A DNA stretch of 42,957 bases from Algicola sagamiensis DSM 14643 (lineage in GTDB: Bacteria > Pseudomonadota > Gammaproteobacteria > Enterobacterales > Alteromonadaceae): NCBI RefSeq assembly GCF_000374485.1, contig NZ_KB894509.1, positions 1 through 42,957 of the forward strand. The letters are read 5' to 3'. Positions 1-9,621 of this stretch are shown here, one piece after another (the stretch's first letter is position 1; each line of letters starts with the position of its first letter). A model generated the notes under the pieces. That model ran no database searches. It worked only from the letters and a program-made list of their open reading frames with translations, and had not been told where the DNA came from. A program made the position numbers and the translations under genes.

Positions 1-1
1 C

Positions 2-265
2 GACTTTCCAGCGGAGCACTGGCAACATATTCGAACGACAAATCCAATCGAGTCCGTGTTTGCGACGGTTCGTTTAAGAACCACGAAAAGTAAGCATGGT
101 GGCAGTCGAAAAACGACACTGGCGATGGCTTATAAGCTGCTGGTAACCGCACAAAATAAATGGCGTCGATTGAGAGGCTACCGCCTTCTAGCGGATGTCA
201 TTGCAGGGATCGAATTCAAGGATGGAGAAAAAGTAACGTCGGATGATCAACAGGATGCTGCATGA
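2..265 (+). CDS. IS256-family transposase, C-terminal fragment
   Basis: The reading frame is open from the first full codon of the window, so the N-terminal part lies outside. About 87 residues are visible. The NPIES-x-FATVR-x-R-T stretch followed by KLLVTAQNKWRRLRG is the conserved C-terminal signature of IS256/Mutator DDE transposases, including the glutamate region of the catalytic triad. The usual length of the family is about 400 residues. The internal GTG at 56 is not the true start. The stop is 5 bp before the terminal inverted repeat, as expected for these elements. The start of a similar gene at 42878 probably shows the other end of the same kind of transposase. Confidence 0.85.
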   Translation, partial: DFPAEHWQHIRTTNPIESVFATVRLRTTKSKHGGSRKTTLAMAYKLLVTAQNKWRRLRGYRLLADVIAGIEFKDGEKVTSDDQQDAA

Positions 266-270
266 TCATG

Positions 271-296
271 TCATACACCAGATTTGACTATAGCTC
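271..296. repeat. Right terminal inverted repeat of the IS256-family element
   Basis: This 26-bp terminal repeat starts TCATACACCAG and ends TATAGCTC. Its reverse complement matches 21 of 26 positions of 42779-42804, with the first 7 and the last 12 bases identical. It marks the outer boundary of the left insertion sequence copy. Confidence 0.8.
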
Positions 297-438
297 TCAA
301 CTGATATGAATTGAAGAAAAGCTATCTCAATTGATTTAGCGCCTGACTACAGCTGTTTTAAACAAATAAACAAGCAGGTTGGTTTATAATTGGGTACGTA
401 ATTTGATTTTTGTTTGAAAATAACTTCCTAAGACAAAG

Positions 439-1554
439 ATGATCAAGCAAACCGAACAGACCTTATTAGAACAACTTCGGATCACCGAATTTGAAATTGA
501 ACATCGTAAAGCACTATTCGGTATTACCGAAACGGATTGCATGAATCTAAAAAAGCATCAAGACCTCGTTGATAAGAATTTAGAAACTATCGTTGAAGAT
601 TTTTATAAAATTCAGACAAACATCCCTGAAATATCTCTGATCATTGGTGATATTGATACACTGGGTCGGTTAAAGTCTGCTCAGAAAAATTACATTATCG
701 ATCTGTTTAGTGGTGTCTATGATATTGAGTATGTGAATAATCGGCTGAGGATTGGTCTTGTTCATAAACGGATTGGAGTAGAGCCAACTCTATATCTTTC
801 AGCCATTTATGCTTTGAAGACATTGATCTATGAATTGTTCGCAAGAAGTAAGCTCACAGTAGAAAAAGGCACACTGATACAGTCTTTAGAAAAAGTCTTT
901 ATGTTTGATGTGACGTTAGTCTTTGAGACCTATATTCGTAGCATGCTTTCCGAAATAGAAATGTCAAAAGAAAAGTCTGAGCGCTATGCGCAAGAATTGG
1001 AAGAAAAAGTAAAGCAAAGGACTCAGGAATTAGAGGAAATAGCACGCGTTGATATGCTCACTGGACTAATTAATGTCCGTTACTTAGACGAAACGCTCAC
1101 GAAATGTCTCAGAGCAGCGGAGAGAAGATCGGAGCCAATTACGCTTGTCTATATGGATGTGGATGATTTTAAAGCATTCAATGATACACATGGCCACCAA
1201 ATAGGAGACGAAATCCTAAGGGCTGTAGGTGTTGCGATGCTCAATGTTTCACGTGAAGACGATCATTGCTTTCGTTATGGAGGGGATGAATTTTGTGTTG
1301 TAATGCCGAATTGTACAGAAAAACATGCACAAGATATTTACGTTGAAAGGCTCAAAAAAGAAATACATTTACTTCATGAGGCTGTTGATGTGACGGTTGG
1401 TATAGCTCAAACAGGACCGCTAAGTTTTCTAAAACCACATGAACTTATCTCTCAAGCAGATGAACGCATGTATATCCAAAAACACTTAAAACCTGAAACG
1501 AAAATAAGTACTTCAAAAAAAGGCGCTGCAAAAAAAAGCAGTGGAGAAGTGTGA
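439..1554 (+). CDS. Globin-coupled sensor diguanylate cyclase (protoglobin-GGDEF)
   Basis: This 371-residue soluble protein has an N-terminal sensor-globin (protoglobin) domain at about residues 15-175. The likely proximal heme histidine is H109 in LVHKRIGVEP, the usual globin-coupled-sensor context. A short coiled coil (about 178-200, rich in Glu/Lys) leads to a GGDEF domain at about 203-350. The cyclase looks active: DMLTGLIN is present, GGDEF is intact at 281-285, and the RxxD product-inhibition site is intact at 272-275. The family (DosC/HemAT-like) couples O2 or redox state to synthesis of c-di-GMP from GTP. The Lys/Ser-rich tail is unusual but not informative. The gene stands alone just downstream of the insertion sequence. 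Confidence 0.88.
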   Translation: MIKQTEQTLLEQLRITEFEIEHRKALFGITETDCMNLKKHQDLVDKNLETIVEDFYKIQTNIPEISLIIGDIDTLGRLKSAQKNYIIDLFSGVYDIEYVNNRLRIGLVHKRIGVEPTLYLSAIYALKTLIYELFARSKLTVEKGTLIQSLEKVFMFDVTLVFETYIRSMLSEIEMSKEKSERYAQELEEKVKQRTQELEEIARVDMLTGLINVRYLDETLTKCLRAAERRSEPITLVYMDVDDFKAFNDTHGHQIGDEILRAVGVAMLNVSREDDHCFRYGGDEFCVVMPNCTEKHAQDIYVERLKKEIHLLHEAVDVTVGIAQTGPLSFLKPHELISQADERMYIQKHLKPETKISTSKKGAAKKSSGEV

Positions 1555-1649
1555 TGCATCGGACATTCCATGACTTTTTGCATGGTAAGAGTTACTTTTG
1601 AATGATGTGCTTTCAATGTATCAAAGATGGCTCTCCGGATTGATAAATA

Positions 1650-2966
1650 TTACCTTGGAAGGAATACGGTTGCTGAAAGTCCTTCAAGGTGTTCGCTTTT
1701 CTCTAAAATCAATTTCCCTCGATTCGATTCAATGATCTCAGACACGATACCGAGACCGAGGCCAGTCCCTTTCTGATCATTTGGACTGACACGATAAAAG
1801 TGTTGTGTGACATATTCTAAGTGCGTTTTTTCAATACCTGGCCCATTATCTTCAACAATGAACAGAAAATTGCTGCCTTGCAATTCACATCGCATGTTGA
1901 TTTGGATCGTTGCTTTATCGTTGTAGCGTAATGCATTTTCGATGAGATTTCGGATAATGATTTCTAACTGGCTGGGATCCGCGGTGACGATAAAAGTCTC
2001 TTCTGGGACAATAGAAATCTGTGTTCGATTCATATCGAGTAATTCATGGGAGATCAAATCCCCGAGCACCTGACGGATCACCTCAGTGACATCGACGGAT
2101 TGTTTACGCTGACAGTGGTTTGATTGCACACGTGCCCAATCGAGGAGTTGCGTTGTGAGCAGTTCGACACGGAGCGTTGCTTGCTCAATTTGTTTTATCG
2201 CTGGTGATGGCTGATAGGCATCAGAGGCGATATACGATTGAACTTGCGCTTTTAAAGCCGTGATCGGTGTGCGTAACTCATGTGCTGCTGAATCTAAGAA
2301 TACGCGCTCTTTCGCAAGGCTATCACTCAGTCGATCCATCAGGTCATTGATCGCCTGGACCATCGGCTTGATTTCTTGCGGAACATTATCGCAGGGGAGT
2401 TGATGACGCTGTTTCATATTCAGCTTATCAATTCTTTGTGCCAGCTCATCCAAGGGTTTTAAACCCGTTCGAACGCCATAATACATTACGATAATGGCAA
2501 AACTGAAAATGAGTAATAAGACGAAGAATAAAGCGGCAATGAGAAATCTCACAGCCAGCTTTCGCTCAGAATCCTTTAGACCAACCCAAACCGTTGTTTG
2601 TGTTTCGTCGTCAGTGGCGGAGCTGACGAGCCACTTTTCGCCAGTTTTTTCATCTGTAAAGACCGTGTTTTTTGTAAAAAAGTAAAGCTGTGGACTGTTT
2701 GCTGTTTTATAAAGGGTTTGATTGCCACGGCGGACAAAAATGAATCGATCTGAATGATTCGGACATGCCTGATAGTCGTCATCCCCAAGCTCTCTTGCCA
2801 TTTTCATCGTATCCAGAATATTGATCGCGATGATCCGGGCATGGTGGAAATACATCTTTCTGGTTTCTTTCCAGACCAGAAACTTTGCGCACACAAGTGC
2901 GACCAACCAGGCAACACCGATGATGAGAGCGATTCGAGTGACAAGGCGACGTTGAAGGGAGGTCAT
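1650..2966 (-). CDS. Sensor histidine kinase, QseC/PmrB-like
   Basis: This 438-residue inner membrane kinase has a first membrane segment at about residues 10-32, a periplasmic sensor of about 105 residues, and a second segment at about 140-163. A HAMP linker follows, then a HisKA domain with the phospho-acceptor H229 in SAAHELRTPITALKAQ. The HATPase domain has its N box (NLIENALRYND), G1 box (EDNGPGIE) and G2 box (GTGLGLGI) intact. Its start overlaps the end of the response regulator gene by 4 bp (ATGA), so the two are translationally coupled, and the pair is QseBC/PmrAB-like in order and size. The signal it senses is unknown. The divergent cytochrome b561 gene hints at redox or envelope stress, which is inference. 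Confidence 0.9.
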   Translation of the reverse strand: MTSLQRRLVTRIALIIGVAWLVALVCAKFLVWKETRKMYFHHARIIAINILDTMKMARELGDDDYQACPNHSDRFIFVRRGNQTLYKTANSPQLYFFTKNTVFTDEKTGEKWLVSSATDDETQTTVWVGLKDSERKLAVRFLIAALFFVLLLIFSFAIIVMYYGVRTGLKPLDELAQRIDKLNMKQRHQLPCDNVPQEIKPMVQAINDLMDRLSDSLAKERVFLDSAAHELRTPITALKAQVQSYIASDAYQPSPAIKQIEQATLRVELLTTQLLDWARVQSNHCQRKQSVDVTEVIRQVLGDLISHELLDMNRTQISIVPEETFIVTADPSQLEIIIRNLIENALRYNDKATIQINMRCELQGSNFLFIVEDNGPGIEKTHLEYVTQHFYRVSPNDQKGTGLGLGIVSEIIESNRGKLILEKSEHLEGLSATVFLPR

Positions 2967-3628
2967 TCAGGTACCTTTGGTGTGAGGTAACCAATCCCGC
3001 GAATTGTTCTGATTACGGATGGACTTAACTTTTTACGAATTTGTGAGACGTAAACTTCGATTGTATTCTCTTCAATATATTCATCCCAGTTATATAAGGC
3101 GTCAATGAGTTGCTTCTTCGTTTTGACATGACCTTTATTTTCAACCAGATAATGCAAAAGTTTGTACTGGGTCACTGGTAAATTAACAGGCTTATTTTGG
3201 TACGTAATGATTTTACTTGCTGGATCAATGGTGACCTCACCATAAGTGAGGATTGGTGCTGCACGACCCATACTCCGACGGATCAATGCACGGACGCGTG
3301 CAAGTAATTCTTCTAAATCAAACGGTTTGACTACATAATCATCTGCACCTAAATCCAAACCGCGAACTTTATCATAGGACGCATCCCGTGCTGTAAGCAC
3401 TAAAACAGGTGTTTCGACTTTTTGATTTCTGATTTCATTGAGCACCTGGAAACCACTCATATCAGGCAATCCTAAATCCAGAATGATCAGGGCATATTCC
3501 TGGATCCGGACCGCATGCAATGCCTGACTACCAGAAGCCGCATGGTCCATCTGTTGTGCGTCTTGTTGGAATCGTGTTTGGATTGCATCCGCAATGATTG
3601 GATCGTCTTCAACGAGTAAAATTTTCAT
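2963..3628 (-). CDS. OmpR-family response regulator, QseB/PmrA-like
   Basis: This 221-residue protein has a receiver domain (residues 1-115) with acidic pocket E7-D8-D9, phospho-acceptor D51 in LDLGLPDMSG, T79 and K101 (VVKPFD). A C-terminal winged-helix DNA-binding domain follows (about 125-218; the sequence ENTIEVYVSQIRKKL is typical). It is the first gene of a two-gene operon with the histidine kinase and is divergent from cytochrome b561. The intergenic region holds a TCCTGAT...ATCAGGA inverted repeat that could be its own operator. Confidence 0.92.
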   Translation of the reverse strand: MKILLVEDDPIIADAIQTRFQQDAQQMDHAASGSQALHAVRIQEYALIILDLGLPDMSGFQVLNEIRNQKVETPVLVLTARDASYDKVRGLDLGADDYVVKPFDLEELLARVRALIRRSMGRAAPILTYGEVTIDPASKIITYQNKPVNLPVTQYKLLHYLVENKGHVKTKKQLIDALYNWDEYIEENTIEVYVSQIRKKLSPSVIRTIRGIGYLTPKVPE

Positions 3629-3664
3629 TCATAAATCTCCCAGGAAGCGCATTGTAACTTTTTT

Positions 3665-3707
3665 TCCTGATGAAATGCTGATTGATCCTTTCAGGGAATT
3701 ATCAGGA
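3665..3707. promoter_or_regulatory. Inverted repeat in the divergent RR / cytochrome b561 intergenic region
   Basis: Arms TCCTGAT (3665-3671) and ATCAGGA (3701-3707) flank a shorter CTGA...TCAG symmetry. The site lies between the response regulator start (3628, leftward) and the cytochrome b561 start (3755, rightward). A position between two divergent genes suggests shared control by the response regulator, but no binding data exist here. Confidence 0.4.
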
Positions 3708-3754
3708 TAAAGAAGTATTATCGTGAAAAATTCACTGAGTTAAAGGAAAAAATA

Positions 3755-4333
3755 ATGACATCTCTCGTCGAGACACAACATCAGGAGTCGGAACAACAAA
3801 TTAGTTCTGCAAAAAAATTATCGAAGACATCTATTCTTATGCACTGGAGTGTTGGCTCATTGATGATTGGCATCATGGCCATTGGTTTCTTTATGACTTG
3901 GAACGAACGCTATGACCTTTACAGTCTACATAAGTCTTTAGGTGTTCTTATTTTGCCGCTTGCACTTGCACGAATTGCTTGGCGAATGAAAAAAGGGTTT
4001 CCAGAGCCAGTGGCACCCATGGATAACCTCAAAGTGATAGCAGCTAAAGTTGTGCATTACTTATTGCTTGCAAGTACAGTGATCTTACCTGTATCAGGCA
4101 TGGTTGGGTCGGCAGCAGGTGGTTATGGTGTGCCATTCTTTGGGATGAGTCTCATTGATGCTGTACCACAAGATATGCGCCCAGTGAATGAAACCTTGGC
4201 TAGTTTTGCACATACGACGCACTACATTGCGGGCTATGTACTTGCGGGTGTTTTGATACTTCATGTTGCTGGAGCGCTTTGGCATCATGTCATCATGAAA
4301 GATAGAACATTGAAACGTATGCTTGGTCGTTAA
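3755..4333 (+). CDS. Cytochrome b561, bacterial type
   Basis: This 192-residue inner membrane protein has four predicted membrane helices. Histidines sit in the usual heme positions: LMHWSVG in helix 1, SLHKSLG in helix 2, and AHTTHYIAGY with ILHVAGALWHH in helices 3-4. The family is di-heme cytochrome b561 (CybB/YodB-like), which moves electrons between quinol and acceptors at the membrane, in some members to superoxide. About 30 N-terminal residues rich in Gln/Ser precede helix 1. The gene is transcribed away from the two-component system, a common arrangement for a regulated target gene. A stem-loop directly follows its stop. Confidence 0.88.
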   Translation: MTSLVETQHQESEQQISSAKKLSKTSILMHWSVGSLMIGIMAIGFFMTWNERYDLYSLHKSLGVLILPLALARIAWRMKKGFPEPVAPMDNLKVIAAKVVHYLLLASTVILPVSGMVGSAAGGYGVPFFGMSLIDAVPQDMRPVNETLASFAHTTHYIAGYVLAGVLILHVAGALWHHVIMKDRTLKRMLGR

Positions 4334-4342
4334 TTGAATAGT

Positions 4343-4370
4343 CTCAGGCACCCGATAAGGGGTGCCTGAG
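4343..4370. terminator. Stem-loop between convergent genes
   Basis: The perfect 11-bp stem CTCAGGCACCC / GGGTGCCTGAG has a short loop and lies between the stops of cytochrome b561 (4333) and the leftward nuclease (4376). No long U tract follows on either strand. It probably acts as a bidirectional terminator or 3'-end stabiliser. Confidence 0.6.
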
Positions 4371-4375
4371 GTGAG

Positions 4376-6988
4376 TTACTGATATTGGATTGTGATATCG
4401 GTGCCAAAGTAGGGGAAGGCATTATGTAGTGCGATATGCCAAAGCCCAGGCTTTGGGTTTTGGATTAAACATTGTTCATTGTTCCCCCATAAATAAGGGC
4501 GGCAGTCAAAGTCTTGGTGTGATGGGATTGCTTCATGTCGAATATACAGATCAGCATCACCGATACCTCCTGCAATAGAGACCTCAAATAATGTCGCTCC
4601 TTCTGGGATTTGAATGGAATAATGTCGCCATGGTCGGAAGAATGACCAAAGCTTCGGATTGATTTGCTGATAAGGAACAACTTTTCGTGCCATATCCAGC
4701 AAGATCATATCGTGATCAGCGGCACGGAACGGCCCTTCGGAATAATAGTCTTGTTGTTGGCTTGGTGTTTTATTTTCAAGGTTGTAATCTAAGACACGAG
4801 GCTCATCACTATTGGTGTGCCAGACGGATATCCGATTAATTTTTTCTGCAAGAGAATGGGTTGCAAGTGCATGATCTAACGCACCAGCATAACCATCATA
4901 AATATAGGTATAGTTGTTCGCTTCTTTATCGCGTTTGAGTAGATTGTTATAACCAGATGACTCAATCGCACGTACAGGATCTTCCATGCTATAGGCATTC
5001 AGATCACCTATGATCAAGATATCTTCATCTTGGATCCCTGTAGGGTAAGTATTGAGCCATGCGGCAAGTGTTTTTGCTGCAGTTGTTCTCGTTGCATTCC
5101 AGCATCCTTGACCATCTTGTTGATCCCTATCTTGGCCTGTCGGATTGTTACAGCGTTTTGATTTGAAGTGATTGACAGCAACCGTAAAAATCTCACCTGT
5201 GAGCAGGTTTTTAAAGCTTTGAGCGAGTGGTTGGCGGTTATGATAATCGAATGGGAATGTATGAAGGACTTTAGCCTGACCGACTTCATCAAAGATTTGT
5301 GTGTTATAGAGAAGTGCGACGGTGATGGCATCATCGCCAATTCGATTTAGTCCTTGAGGCCGGACGAATTGGAACGTTTGATTGGTTCGTTGATTGAATC
5401 GGTGAGTGAAGTCAGCAATTGCGCTGTGTTCTCCAAAGCCATCGTTTTCAATTTCGACGAGGCCGACCAATGCTGATTCAGAGTCCCAAATACTGTTGAT
5501 CAATTTTTCAGTCTGTCGTGCCAGCTCTTGAGGAGTAGAGGCCCCACGCGGTGTTGGAAAACCACCACCTTGTCCGTTGCCATTAAAATAGTTTTGCACA
5601 TTGAGGACACCGATACGATAGGCATCTCCTTTTTCTAAAGGACGTGGTCTTGGATTTGTTTGAGTGAAATGTACTGTCTCAATCGGATGGATTTGATATT
5701 GATCAAATTGGCCGAGGATACCTATTAAACTGGTCACTGTATCGCCAGAACGAACGGTATTGTCACTACTTAATCCTGGCAGGGGGAAAGGAATATAGGA
5801 AGGGAAGCGTGATTTGCTTCCATCATTGAGCACGATCTGACGGTGTTCATTTTCTTTTTTGATGCGGTTCGCTTCTTCACCAGGCAATGCGATTTCAGTG
5901 GGCTGCATTAAGCGTTCAGAACCCAGAGTAAGTTGACCACTGAAACCAAGCCGATAGGTATGATTCACGATCCACGGGTGTTGGTTGGTGATAAGCATAC
6001 CTTCCAATGCTTCGATTTCAAGCGGATGAGCAAAAGGGAGAGGAAGGAAAGTTGGTGTGATTGAATGCCCTTGATCACATATGTTGATGGACTCTACCTG
6101 GGAAAGTTGCGTTTCGGATTTAAATTCGGCTATACGCCCTCTTACACGGACATGGTCCCCAATTTGCAGTTGTGGCTGCTGGGTTGTCGTATACACAAAA
6201 AGTCCCTCTGAAGTCGATGAGTCTGTATCCTGATTGCCCGTTTTTTCCTGAATAAAAAAACCATTCAGCTTATCATCCCCTAAATATAATGCAGAGACGA
6301 TTGCCTCAACATCTACACGTTGACCAAGCATTGGACTGCGTAACTGATTACCCTGGATTTCATGAATGCGAACGACTGGTTCGCCACAAGTGGGCTCAGG
6401 CAAGTCTGGAGTGTCCGGATCATCGTTTGTGTTATGTTTGCCAAGCCCTGAAAAATCATTCTTTGCAAACATATCCCAGGTATGATCAGGGTAAAAAGGA
6501 GCATGGGCATTTAGGTCACCTGTCTGAATACCCTGATGGCGGCGCAACGTTCTATCTTTGGTGTATATACCGCCACTTGACCAAGCGTCTCCTGGGTCAA
6601 CGCCAATTGTGCCAAAGCGATCAACGATCTGTCCTTGATGCGTAAGAATAATCGCATCATCACCATTAAACCAAGACTCCTCATCCGTTTGTTGCGCAAC
6701 ACGAAGTATCGCTTCGGATGCGTCACTATTGGCCAGAACAAATGTTTGATGCGAGTCGACCATACCACGGAGCTGGATCGTGCGCTGAGGGTGGTTTTGA
6801 CCATTAAAGTACATTTGGATTTTATATTGGGAGAGGTTGATGGTTTCTTCGGTTGGATTGTAGATTTCTATGGCTTTATTGAGTGCACTTCCTTCAACAT
6901 ATTCAGAGATAAAAACCGAAGCTTCTAATTGAGATTGTACGACTATGTTTGTAAGCCCTAACATCCACCATACCAGAGGTTTTTTCAT
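4376..6988 (-). CDS. Secreted multidomain nuclease, ExeM/Xds-like (LTD - OB - EEP - PPC)
   Basis: This 870-residue exported protein begins with a signal peptide (about 1-23). A lamin-tail-like domain (about 24-185) carries the FISEYVEGSALNKAIEIYNP signature. An OB-fold, nucleic-acid-binding-like region follows (about 200-305), then a large endonuclease/exonuclease/phosphatase domain (about 455-765) with VEIEN, IIGDLNAY and AADHDMIL motifs. The last 85 residues look like a bacterial pre-peptidase C-terminal (PPC) domain with the GDADLYIR signature. The family members ExeM (Shewanella) and Xds (Vibrio) degrade extracellular DNA for biofilm turnover and phosphate supply, and the length of about 870 fits. 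The PPC domain suggests secretion by the type II route. The gene stands alone with its own promoter region. Confidence 0.85.
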   Translation of the reverse strand: MKKPLVWWMLGLTNIVVQSQLEASVFISEYVEGSALNKAIEIYNPTEETINLSQYKIQMYFNGQNHPQRTIQLRGMVDSHQTFVLANSDASEAILRVAQQTDEESWFNGDDAIILTHQGQIVDRFGTIGVDPGDAWSSGGIYTKDRTLRRHQGIQTGDLNAHAPFYPDHTWDMFAKNDFSGLGKHNTNDDPDTPDLPEPTCGEPVVRIHEIQGNQLRSPMLGQRVDVEAIVSALYLGDDKLNGFFIQEKTGNQDTDSSTSEGLFVYTTTQQPQLQIGDHVRVRGRIAEFKSETQLSQVESINICDQGHSITPTFLPLPFAHPLEIEALEGMLITNQHPWIVNHTYRLGFSGQLTLGSERLMQPTEIALPGEEANRIKKENEHRQIVLNDGSKSRFPSYIPFPLPGLSSDNTVRSGDTVTSLIGILGQFDQYQIHPIETVHFTQTNPRPRPLEKGDAYRIGVLNVQNYFNGNGQGGGFPTPRGASTPQELARQTEKLINSIWDSESALVGLVEIENDGFGEHSAIADFTHRFNQRTNQTFQFVRPQGLNRIGDDAITVALLYNTQIFDEVGQAKVLHTFPFDYHNRQPLAQSFKNLLTGEIFTVAVNHFKSKRCNNPTGQDRDQQDGQGCWNATRTTAAKTLAAWLNTYPTGIQDEDILIIGDLNAYSMEDPVRAIESSGYNNLLKRDKEANNYTYIYDGYAGALDHALATHSLAEKINRISVWHTNSDEPRVLDYNLENKTPSQQQDYYSEGPFRAADHDMILLDMARKVVPYQQINPKLWSFFRPWRHYSIQIPEGATLFEVSIAGGIGDADLYIRHEAIPSHQDFDCRPYLWGNNEQCLIQNPKPGLWHIALHNAFPYFGTDITIQYQ

Positions 6989-7147
6989 AGTTAATCCTTC
7001 GCTTTTTGTTTTGTTCCTGTTATCTTATTTGATTAAAATCATAGGCTTAGAGTATTTCCAAGCTGCATAAAGATTAGCCAATAGATGTGACGATGTCATG
7101 AACTTTCATTGGAGATTTAAATATGAATCGTTTGAAGTGAAAGTTAT

Positions 7148-9373
7148 TTACTTCGATTTTAGATAGGTAACAAGCTCTGAATATGGCATCGGTTTTGCGT
7201 AGTAAAACCCTTGTGCATCATCACAACCTAAGCTTTTTAAGAAAGCTTCTTGCTCTGGTGTTTCGATGCCTTCAGCAAGCGTGTTGAGTTTGAGCTTTTT
7301 CCCAAGATGCAGAATGGTTTCAACAATTGCAGCACCTTGCTCATCATCACTGGCACTCACAAATGCGCGGTCCACTTTAATACGATCCAGGGGTAATTGC
7401 TGGAGATAACTTAAGCTGGAGAAGCCAGTCCCAAAGTCATCAATGGCGACTTTCACACCAAGCTCTTTGATTTTGAGTAATGAGTCAATGACCATTTTCG
7501 GATCATCCATCACCAAAGACTCTGTGATTTCCAGTTCAACCTGTGTGGGGGGCAAGCCAGACATCATGATGGTTTCTTTGACATTATCCACAAAGCTGAG
7601 GTTTCTGAACTGTGGCATGGATACATTCACGGCAACTTGTAGCCCAGGAAATCCCTCATCATCCAACTTTTTCGTATCTTCTAAGGAGCGTTCGAGGACC
7701 CAAGCACCGATATCGACGATCAGTCCAGAATATTCAGCGAGTGGAATAAAAGTCGCAGGTGAGATGTAGTCTCCATCACCGACGGGCCAGCGAAGGAGGG
7801 CTTCCATCCCGTCAACTTCCCCTGTTTCGAAAGACAGCTGGGGCTGATACCAGACCTCGAGTCGACGACTTTCAAAATCAGTTCGTAGTTGGCGGATGAT
7901 CCCAAGACGCCAAGTGGTTTGCTCTTCCATTTCCGGCAAATAGTATTCGTGTCTCTCCTGAATCGATTTCTTTGCACGATTCAAAGAGATATTGGCTTGT
8001 TTTAAGATCACGAGGCCTGAGTTTGAGGTTTGCAATTTTCTACAAAGCCCAAGCGTAACTTTGATAGGAATGGAGTGTTCACCAGCTCGGAAGGGGGTTT
8101 CAAAAATCCGGAAAATATTCTCAGGAGTGATCTCAGTATCATGACCAATGACGCCAAAGACATCGGCACCAATTCTTGCAATGACTGTCTGGTCACCCAG
8201 CTCTTCTTGAAGTCGTTCAGAAACAGAAATTAACAGTAGATTTCCGACATCCTGTCCTAATCCATCATTGATATCGGAGAATTGGTCAATATCAATGAGC
8301 GCAACGATATCGCCTTCGAGTTTTGATGTGACGTATTGATCAAGTAGATTGATAAATTCAGTTCGATTTGGAAGTTTTGTGAGCCAATCGCGAAAAGCTG
8401 CGTACTTGAGTTCTTTCATCAAGTTCACACTTGCGTAAGCAGTTGCAATATTGCTGATGAAAATATTCAACATCTGCTCATCTAATTCGATTTGTTCCCC
8501 TTTACCAGGCAGATAAACAACAGCTTCGTAGCCCCGAATGCAAATGGGTATTACAATATCATACTCATCGATGAGCATTTCTTTTGTACTGAAAAAGTCA
8601 GTGACTTTCTGAATGATCCGGCCGTTATCTAAATCCGTGAGTTTTTGCCCAATGAGCTCCTGCTGTGTATTGCTAGCACCGACAACGATGGCAATTTTCT
8701 TATCCTTTGAGGCTGCATCAACGGGGACTTCCGCGCAAACAACCCCTTCACCACATAGATCAAGAAATCCAGAGATTGCTTTGATGACTGCCTGAGAAAA
8801 ACTGGCAACATCACGCTGGGCCATAATGTGATTCACCGCATCGATGATATATTCGAGATCCGATTTATGTTGTTTGATCGTGCGGATTTGCTGAAAGGAG
8901 CGGATAGACGAAATGAGTGTGGCAACGAGTTTGCCGCGAGTCAGCTCTGTCTTTGTTTTATAATCATTGATGTCATAATCTTTGATTACGCTTTCTTCTG
9001 GAGCGAACCCAGGCTGACCTGTTCGTAACACGATCCGTACATCATCCAGCTTCATTTCTTCGCGGATATCCCTGGCGACTTTCAAACCTGCATCATCGGA
9101 CTCCATCACGACATCTAACAGAATGACGGCAATGTCCTTATATTCCTGAATCAGTTTTTTCGCTTCCATCCCTGAATAGGCATGAAGAAACTCCAAGTCA
9201 CGACCGAACACACTCAGGTCGGACAATGCAAGCTGTGTGACTGTATGGATTTCTTTGTCATCATCGACAATTAAAATTTGCCAGACGTCAGTGGAGCCGG
9301 AATTTTCCTCCAGCTCTTCTTCGTCGTCTTCGTCAATGAATAAAAGCTCGTCGTTTTCTTCGTTATTCGTCAT
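7148..9373 (-). CDS. Response regulator with DUF3369, degenerate GGDEF and intact EAL: c-di-GMP phosphodiesterase
   Basis: The 741 residues start with a very acidic tail (about 1-28) and a receiver domain with DDD at 37-39 and phospho-acceptor D87 (VILLDVVM). A DUF3369 GAF-like sensory region (about 170-315) and a GGDEF domain follow. The GGDEF motif has become GADVF (402-406), so cyclase activity is not expected. The EAL domain (about 495-735) keeps EALLRW (524-529), EITESL, IDDFGTGFSSL and the DRIKVDRAFV and LAEGIET motifs, so it should hydrolyse c-di-GMP. The degenerate GGDEF may act as a GTP-binding regulatory domain, as in other such hybrids. No cognate kinase is adjacent. Confidence 0.88.
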   Translation of the reverse strand: MTNNEENDELLFIDEDDEEELEENSGSTDVWQILIVDDDKEIHTVTQLALSDLSVFGRDLEFLHAYSGMEAKKLIQEYKDIAVILLDVVMESDDAGLKVARDIREEMKLDDVRIVLRTGQPGFAPEESVIKDYDINDYKTKTELTRGKLVATLISSIRSFQQIRTIKQHKSDLEYIIDAVNHIMAQRDVASFSQAVIKAISGFLDLCGEGVVCAEVPVDAASKDKKIAIVVGASNTQQELIGQKLTDLDNGRIIQKVTDFFSTKEMLIDEYDIVIPICIRGYEAVVYLPGKGEQIELDEQMLNIFISNIATAYASVNLMKELKYAAFRDWLTKLPNRTEFINLLDQYVTSKLEGDIVALIDIDQFSDINDGLGQDVGNLLLISVSERLQEELGDQTVIARIGADVFGVIGHDTEITPENIFRIFETPFRAGEHSIPIKVTLGLCRKLQTSNSGLVILKQANISLNRAKKSIQERHEYYLPEMEEQTTWRLGIIRQLRTDFESRRLEVWYQPQLSFETGEVDGMEALLRWPVGDGDYISPATFIPLAEYSGLIVDIGAWVLERSLEDTKKLDDEGFPGLQVAVNVSMPQFRNLSFVDNVKETIMMSGLPPTQVELEITESLVMDDPKMVIDSLLKIKELGVKVAIDDFGTGFSSLSYLQQLPLDRIKVDRAFVSASDDEQGAAIVETILHLGKKLKLNTLAEGIETPEQEAFLKSLGCDDAQGFYYAKPMPYSELVTYLKSK

Positions 9374-9621
9374 AGAGACCTGCAGATACTCCGAAGGCTT
9401 AATATCTATTTTGGCTGACTTGCTACGTTATTAATTTATAGTCCAAAACGATGAAGACAGCCTAATATTCAGGCATGAAGAAGGGATAAATTCATGAGTA
9501 AAACGACTTGATTTTTGCTGATAGTCGCCGATGAGTTCTATATATTGCTGGATAAAAACAGCCCCTTCTGGTAGAACAGGAACACAGCAATTCGAATAAA
9601 AATAATGCAGTCAAGGCTCAT

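Larger units (their letters stand above)
1..296 (+). mobile_element. IS256-family insertion sequence, right (3') end, partial
   Basis: This is the downstream end of an insertion sequence that is cut by the window edge. It holds the C-terminal part of a Mutator/IS256-type transposase and ends in a 26-bp terminal inverted repeat at 271-296. That repeat, reverse complemented, matches 21 of 26 positions of the repeat at 42779-42804 in front of the second copy. The bases just outside the two copies differ, so they are two insertions or a contig break at a repeated element, not one composite unit with shared target duplications. Confidence 0.85.
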
